A stretch of 9,893 nt of DNA, taken from the NCBI GenBank assembly GCA_004297555.1, contig SCSV01000083.1, positions 1 to 9,893 on the forward strand, given 5' to 3'. The translations under genes were made by a program, and so were the position numbers. Shown here piece after piece: positions 6,383 to 9,893 of the stretch; the stretch's first letter is position 1, and each line of letters starts with the position of its first letter. The notes under the pieces are model-generated. The model was not told the origin of the DNA and made no database searches. It saw nothing but the letters and a program-made list of their open reading frames with translations. Source of the stretch: Salinibacterium sp. Its GTDB lineage: Bacteria; Actinomycetota; Actinomycetes; Actinomycetales; Microbacteriaceae.

Positions 6383-7600
6383 ATGAACGAGACCACGATG
6401 CTGCTGATCGAGGTCGGCGCCCTGCTCCTCGTTCTCAGCCTGCTCGGCCGTGTCGCCATCCGTTTCGGACTCTCCCCGATTCCGCTTTTCCTCATCGCGG
6501 GTCTCGCGGTCGGCCACGGCGGACTGTTTCACTTCGAGGCGAGTCGCAACTTTCTCCAGGTGGGATCGCAAATCGGAGTGATTCTGCTGCTCGCGATGCT
6601 CGGTCTGGAGTACTCGGCCGAGGAACTCGTGCGCAGCTTGCGGCAGTCCCGGGTTGCCGGCTTGCTCGACGGCCTGTTCAACGCGATACCCGGAGCGGCG
6701 CTCGCCCTGCTGCTGGGCTGGGGGCCCATCGCCGCGGTCGCTCTCGCTGGAGTGACCTGGGTGTCGTCATCCGGCGTTGTCGCCAAAGTCGTACGCGACC
6801 TGGGGCGACTCGGTAACCGCGAAACGCCAGTGGTGCTCTCGGTGCTCGTGATTGAAGACCTTGCGATGGCCTTCTATCTGCCGGTGCTCTCCGCGCTCGT
6901 CATCGGTGCGGAGATCGTGCGCGGTGCGACCACGGTCGTGATCGCGGTGGTGGTTGTCTCGCTCATCCTCTATCTGGCTCTCAAGCAGGGTCGCATCATT
7001 TCCGCACTGTTCGCCCCGCAGCATGCCGAGCCGCTCCTGCTCGGTGTGCTCGGGCTGACGATGCTTGTGGCTGGGGTCGCCGAGCAAGCGAGTGTCTCCG
7101 CCGCGGTAGGCGCGTTCCTCGTCGGAATCTCGCTGTCCGGACCGGTCGCGAGTCAGGCATCCGCAGTGCTCACTCCGCTGCGCGACCTGTTCGCCACGGT
7201 GTTCTTCGTGTTCTTCGGGCTCTCCACCGACCCGAAGGATCTGGTGCCGATGCTGCTGCCCGGTCTCGCTCTCGCGATCGTGACCATCGGCACGAAGACG
7301 CTGAGCGGCTACCTGGCTGCGCGCCGCGCCGGCATCGCAATTCCGGGTCGATGGCGAACCGGCCTCGTGCTCACGCCGCGCGGCGAGTTCTCGGTGGTGA
7401 TTGCTGGCCTCGCGGTGAGCGCTGGCATCGAGCCACGACTTGCGCCCCTCGCGGCGACCTACGTGCTCATCACGATCGTGGTGGGACCATTGCTGGCTAG
7501 GATTCCGGATGCCCAGTGGTTCAAGTCCACCGTGCGTCGCCGCCGCCTCGGCGCCGAAGCCGCGGCGGCCGCGTCCGCCGCTCAGCGTTCTGAGCGATAG
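6383..7600 (+). CDS. khtU: CPA2-family K+(Na+)/H+ antiporter, KhtU-like
   Basis: The 405-residue membrane protein has about 11-13 hydrophobic helices starting at residue 6 and no signal peptide. CPA2 markers include a Glu-Asp pair in VIEDLAMAFYLP (157-167), where the ion-binding acidic residues lie, AAVGAFLVGISLSG (240-253), and TPRGEFS (331-337). The protein stops soon after the transmembrane core and has no C-terminal RCK_N/RCK_C module, which agrees with regulation in trans by the KhtT-like product just upstream. It would exchange cytoplasmic K+ or Na+ for protons. The Ala/Arg-rich C-terminal tail (385-405) overlaps, on the opposite strand, the end of the UDP-sugar dehydrogenase gene by 19 bp. 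No separate ribosome site is seen; the 3-nt gap suggests coupling to khtT. Confidence 0.88.
   Translation: MNETTMLLIEVGALLLVLSLLGRVAIRFGLSPIPLFLIAGLAVGHGGLFHFEASRNFLQVGSQIGVILLLAMLGLEYSAEELVRSLRQSRVAGLLDGLFNAIPGAALALLLGWGPIAAVALAGVTWVSSSGVVAKVVRDLGRLGNRETPVVLSVLVIEDLAMAFYLPVLSALVIGAEIVRGATTVVIAVVVVSLILYLALKQGRIISALFAPQHAEPLLLGVLGLTMLVAGVAEQASVSAAVGAFLVGISLSGPVASQASAVLTPLRDLFATVFFVFFGLSTDPKDLVPMLLPGLALAIVTIGTKTLSGYLAARRAGIAIPGRWRTGLVLTPRGEFSVVIAGLAVSAGIEPRLAPLAATYVLITIVVGPLLARIPDAQWFKSTVRRRRLGAEAAAAASAAQRSER
7579..7596. terminator. Hairpin shared by two convergent genes, candidate bidirectional terminator
   Basis: CGCTCAG (7579-7585) and CTGAGCG (7590-7596) form a perfect 7-bp stem with a CGTT loop. 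The hairpin lies inside both coding regions: it spans the dehydrogenase stop (7582-7584) and ends just before the antiporter stop (7598-7600). Both proteins consequently end in R-S-E-R. There is no T-run on either side, so intrinsic termination would be of the U-less type, or the structure may instead protect the 3' ends. Function is inferred from position only. Confidence 0.4.
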
Positions 7601-8367
7601 GCGAGATTGGCTTCCTGTACCGCTGTAAGCATGGTCATCGGGACACCCGACTGGCGGGCTACGTGCAGAATCCCGGCGAGGTCCTTGGGTAGGCACTTAC
7701 CCGAGAACCCTCTGTCCTCGGCAAACGCCACGGTGTGGTCACGTTCAACCCGCGGGTCGAGAAGCCAGCCCTCGCGCACGGTATGCCAGTTCATCCCCAG
7801 TTTCTCGCTCAAATCGCGAAACTCGTTGACGAAGATGACCTTCGCTGCAAAATAGCTGTTCTCCATGTACTTGACCAGCTCTGCTTCATCGCTGCTGCAC
7901 TGGAGCACGCGAACCTCTGGTCCATAGAGCGGAAGCAGCAAGTCGATGACCTTCTTGCGAGCCTCGGACTCCCCACCGAGAACGATAAATGGTTGAGTGG
8001 CAGAGAACCGTTCCCATGACGAAGCGGAGAACTGCGTCTCGCCGACGTACTCCGGCCAGAAGAGCACGTTCTTGCCCGTGCTCTTGGCTAGGCGAGCGGT
8101 GGTGCCAGGCGGGACCGTCGAGCGGATGACCACCAGGTCACAGGGAATTTGGGAGATCGCCGCCTCCACGCGCGAGACGTCGACTGATCCATCGGGGAGC
8201 GAGGGCGTGTCTACGCAGATCAATGCGAAATCGCAGGCGGCGAGAGCCTCAAGTGGATACTCGCCATCATCGTGTAGGTCATACGAGACGACGGCAAAGT
8301 GAGCGGAAAGCTGCCTGATGACGTGATGGCCGACATGACCCCGACCGATGACTCCGATACTGCTCAC
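7582..8367 (-). CDS. UDP-glucose/GDP-mannose dehydrogenase family protein lacking the C-terminal sugar-nucleotide domain
   Basis: At 261 residues this is well short of the usual 400-450. Present are the NAD loop GVIGRGHVG (5-13), CVDTPS (51-56), RSTVPPGT (82-89), the central helix region with Lys166 and Asn170, and the catalytic cysteine block GKCLPKD (223-229, Cys225). Missing is the C-terminal domain that helps bind the UDP-sugar. Full-length relatives oxidise UDP-glucose to UDP-glucuronate or UDP-ManNAc to its uronate for surface polysaccharides. The stop falls within the 3' end of the converging antiporter gene, so no hidden remainder can follow on this strand without overlapping that gene. 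It is either a natural short family form or a truncated enzyme with changed function. GTG start with a weak GGA-type site, 10 nt after the glycosyltransferase stop; last gene of the minus-strand glycan operon. Confidence 0.8.
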   Translation of the reverse strand: MSSIGVIGRGHVGHHVIRQLSAHFAVVSYDLHDDGEYPLEALAACDFALICVDTPSLPDGSVDVSRVEAAISQIPCDLVVIRSTVPPGTTARLAKSTGKNVLFWPEYVGETQFSASSWERFSATQPFIVLGGESEARKKVIDLLLPLYGPEVRVLQCSSDEAELVKYMENSYFAAKVIFVNEFRDLSEKLGMNWHTVREGWLLDPRVERDHTVAFAEDRGFSGKCLPKDLAGILHVARQSGVPMTMLTAVQEANLAYRSER

Positions 8368-8377
8368 TTCGTTCCGT

Positions 8378-9301
8378 TCATGTTTCGGTGCTGCTCTCTG
8401 TGCCCGAGTCGACGGAGCGGCGTAGCCGCCTCAACAATGTTGCAGCGGAGCGGAGCGGGCCGGTTAGCATCCAAGATCTACTCGAACGCATGCTGTCGAT
8501 GGTCTGGTTGAGCTTACGGTTCTCCTGGTCCATCCTCTGCCGGAGATCAGCGATCTCCGCTTCGAGGATTCGCCTCTGAGCGATCTCGGGCACATGCGCA
8601 CCTCCACCGAACTCCGGACGTCGAACCCTGCCTAGCGACACCGGCCACGTATGGCTAGCCGACCCATGGTTGTCAATCTCAATACCCACAGTCTTGGTCG
8701 CTGCCAGAGAAAAGGCGAAATTCGCTGAAAGTTGATCTCGCCTGGAGTAGCGGAGCACGTCATCGAACCAGCGATTCATCGTTAGTTCGACCGCTGCTGA
8801 ATTGCGGCGAGCGATCATTCCGTTCCAATACGGCTTCTGCCGTAGCACTCCGGGCGCAATCACCGAGTAGTGCTGCAACTGTTCGAAGACTCTGGTCGGG
8901 TCGTCCAATGCCAAGGAGACGACAGCGATGAACTCATCCAGCACCGTCTCGCGGAAACTGTGACGGGGGATTGCGATCTCAGCCGATTCAAGCCACCTCT
9001 CGACGAGCGTTTCGGGCGGCTCGCGAAGGCTGACTGAATTGTCGATGTAGAGGGTGGCGTCGAACTGCGCTAGGTCGCGGTGACCGCGAATCTTGATGTC
9101 CCGCTGACTGCGCTGTAGGTCATTCGCAAAAAGGGGCGCGACCAGACGGATATCCCAGACCGCGCTGGTGAGCGTGGCGTCATCCGTGAAACAGATGTAG
9201 GGAACGCGCCCGTCCCCGACCACCTGATCGTCGTTGAGTGTCTCATAGCCGCCGAACAGGGCTGTATAAACAGCGCTCCGGGGAGCGGACGACTCAGGCA
9301 T
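8378..9301 (-). CDS. TOD1/MUCI70-like (DUF616) glycosyltransferase with C-terminal coiled coil
   Basis: With the ATG at 9301 the product has 307 residues. The N-terminal half matches the DUF616/TOD1-MUCI70 pattern as I know it: VYTALFGGYE (11-20), CFTDD (37-41), R-x-x-R-x-x-K (64-70), YIDNS (85-89), and RRDQLSANFAF (187-197). The YID element probably replaces the DxD metal site. Residues ~240-272 form a charged heptad-like helix, followed by SRSWMLTGPLR (274-284), a segment often found at the ends of actinobacterial and proteobacterial glycosyltransferases. A TTG at 9361 would add 20 residues but precedes the conserved fold with no supporting site; the ATG at 9301 lies 9 nt from a TACAAT box. 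It probably adds a sugar to a cell-surface glycan; donor and acceptor are unknown. Composition is less GC-rich than the lipid genes. Confidence 0.75.
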   Translation of the reverse strand: MPESSAPRSAVYTALFGGYETLNDDQVVGDGRVPYICFTDDATLTSAVWDIRLVAPLFANDLQRSQRDIKIRGHRDLAQFDATLYIDNSVSLREPPETLVERWLESAEIAIPRHSFRETVLDEFIAVVSLALDDPTRVFEQLQHYSVIAPGVLRQKPYWNGMIARRNSAAVELTMNRWFDDVLRYSRRDQLSANFAFSLAATKTVGIEIDNHGSASHTWPVSLGRVRRPEFGGGAHVPEIAQRRILEAEIADLRQRMDQENRKLNQTIDSMRSSRSWMLTGPLRSAATLLRRLRRSVDSGTESSTET

Positions 9302-9310
9302 AAGAAGCCA

Positions 9311-9316
9311 ATTGTA
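9311..9316 (-). promoter_or_regulatory. Putative -10 box (TACAAT) for the glycosyltransferase gene
   Basis: TACAAT on the minus strand is one base from TATAAT and ends 9 nt before the ATG at 9301, implying a very short or absent leader. It lies in the 111-bp gap between the small membrane protein gene and the glycosyltransferase. The -35 position is GC-rich and unlike TTGACA. Confidence 0.4.
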
Positions 9317-9412
9317 TGCGAACCCAGCTATCTCCCCGCCTGGGCCACCCACTGGCCGCAACGGAGAGTACTTGGCTCACCACTACGGGGTTGACTGCCC
9401 AGGAACCGGTGG

Positions 9413-9679
9413 TCAGTCGTGCTCGGGATCGGTGGTTCTCACCTTTCTCGCGCGGTGCCTATTTATTGCCCAATTGATGCCGAAGGCCAGGTTGAACCAG
9501 ATGGATATCTGGAGCCATTGGCTCAGGAAGTCGTTCTTAGGTTCAACGGCGTGCACGAGGAGCGCACTCATGCAAGTCCCAATAAGCAACGCGACTTCGG
9601 CGCCGAGCGAGAGGAGCACAAATTGCGCGCGAGTCAGAGGGCGGTCGTCATCAGGGTCGACATCGCTCGATGATGTCAC
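9413..9679 (-). CDS. Small two-helix integral membrane protein, unknown function
   Basis: The 88-residue protein has an acidic N-terminus (DVDPDDD, 6-12), a hydrophobic helix at about 20-42, a short loop with EPKND, a second helix rich in Trp and Phe at about 55-72, and a basic tail RHRARK (74-79). The acidic start and basic end suggest both termini are cytoplasmic, although the acidic N-terminus makes this uncertain. I do not recognise a family. A strong AGGAGG site 5 nt before the GTG supports it as a real gene. It lies in a glycan operon between an unidentified partial gene (45 nt upstream) and the glycosyltransferase, so a role near the polysaccharide export or ligation machinery is a contextual guess only. 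Confidence 0.7.
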   Translation of the reverse strand: MTSSSDVDPDDDRPLTRAQFVLLSLGAEVALLIGTCMSALLVHAVEPKNDFLSQWLQISIWFNLAFGINWAINRHRARKVRTTDPEHD

Positions 9680-9684
9680 GAAAC

Positions 9685-9690
9685 CCTCCT
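9685..9690 (-). promoter_or_regulatory. Ribosome binding site for the small membrane protein
   Basis: The minus strand reads AGGAGG, a full anti-Shine-Dalgarno match, 5 nt before the GTG at 9679. It decides the start and is the best ribosome site in the window. Confidence 0.7.
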
Positions 9691-9724
9691 TCTAGCTTTT
9701 GCTCTTCAGTGAAGACGTAGTGCA

Positions 9725-9893
9725 TCAGAGTTCGACACCCGCGTTCGTCATCGCGGTTTCGAACGACGCCAGGTGGCCGCGGCCCTCATCCCTGGTGAAG
9801 CCGAGGAGGATCCCCTCTACTTGGCGCGGCGGCTTCCACCAGCGAAGGTCTCGTGATGCCAGTCGCGGATTCCGCTGGAGAACTCGCTCGGGG
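9725..9893 (-). CDS. C-terminal end of an unrecognised protein (runs off the right edge)
   Basis: The minus strand is open from the window edge to a TGA at 9727-9725, giving the last 55 residues. They include NPRLASRDLRWWKPPRQVEG and GFTRDEGRGHLASFE. The Arg/Trp-rich stretch followed by a short helix-like end resembles no family I can name with confidence. Codon positions are GC-rich at third bases in this frame, which supports coding. It lies 45 nt upstream of the small membrane protein on the same strand, so it is probably in the same glycan operon. A glycosyltransferase or polysaccharide-modifying enzyme would fit the context but is not shown by the sequence. Confidence 0.55.
   Translation of the reverse strand, partial: PERVLQRNPRLASRDLRWWKPPRQVEGILLGFTRDEGRGHLASFETAMTNAGVEL

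Noticed and set aside
5561..6571. 336-codon minus-strand frame rich in Glu, Asp, His and Arg across khtT
   Set aside because: Charge-rich low-complexity translation typical of antisense frames. It would cut across four well-supported plus-strand genes.
6767..7696. 309-codon minus-strand frame opposite the antiporter
   Set aside because: His/Arg/Glu-rich shadow of a membrane protein gene, with no motif or ribosome site.
9302..9361. TTG-started 20-residue extension of the glycosyltransferase
   Set aside because: It lies upstream of the conserved fold, has no ribosome site, and contains the TACAAT promoter-like box.
9651..9725. 24-codon ORF (MHYVFTEEQK...) starting at a TGATG overlap with the partial gene's stop
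   Set aside because: The stop-start overlap is attractive, but the ORF is very short and overlaps the well-supported small membrane protein in another frame. No family or ribosome site was seen.

Overview
The window is high-GC, almost fully coding DNA with GTG/TTG starts, 4-bp gene overlaps, TANNNT-like -10 boxes close to start codons and frequent GCATCC/GGATGC words. This suggests an actinobacterium, most likely of the Microbacteriaceae type (inference from composition and gene content). No RNA genes, CRISPR arrays, insertion sequences or gene-free stretches over 300 bases were seen.

Region 1 (1-1869, minus strand) is a tightly coupled three-gene operon: short-chain dehydrogenase, then PlsC-family acyltransferase, then the N-terminal part of an alkylglycerone-phosphate synthase (AgpS-like) that runs off the left edge. 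Both junctions are 4-bp ATGA overlaps. Region 2 (1952-7600, plus strand) diverges from it across an 82-bp intergenic gap. It encodes a ferritin-like protein that has lost most of its iron ligands, a 777-residue fatty acyl reductase fused to a HAD phosphatase-like domain, a second ferritin-like protein with all six di-iron ligands, and a two-gene K+/H+ antiporter module (KhtT-like regulator plus CPA2 transporter). The junctions overlap or are at most 10 nt, so this also looks like one operon. Region 3 (7582-9893, minus strand, visibly lower GC) is the end of a surface-glycan locus: an unrecognised partial gene, a small two-helix membrane protein, a TOD1/MUCI70-like (DUF616) glycosyltransferase, and a UDP-sugar dehydrogenase lacking its C-terminal domain. 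It converges on the antiporter gene, with overlapping 3' ends that share a hairpin.

The main result is that Regions 1 and 2 together look like an ether-lipid locus. The fatty acyl reductase would make fatty alcohol, AgpS would exchange it for the acyl chain of acyl-DHAP, the SDR would reduce alkyl-DHAP, and the PlsC protein would acylate the product. The two ferritin-like paralogs flanking the reductase have no assigned role in this pathway. The best hypothesis is an aerobic soluble di-iron system, one active subunit plus one degenerate partner, that modifies the alkyl chain. It could introduce the vinyl-ether bond of plasmalogens, in a lineage where dimethylacetals (plasmalogen signatures) have been reported. 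This is inference and is marked as such below.
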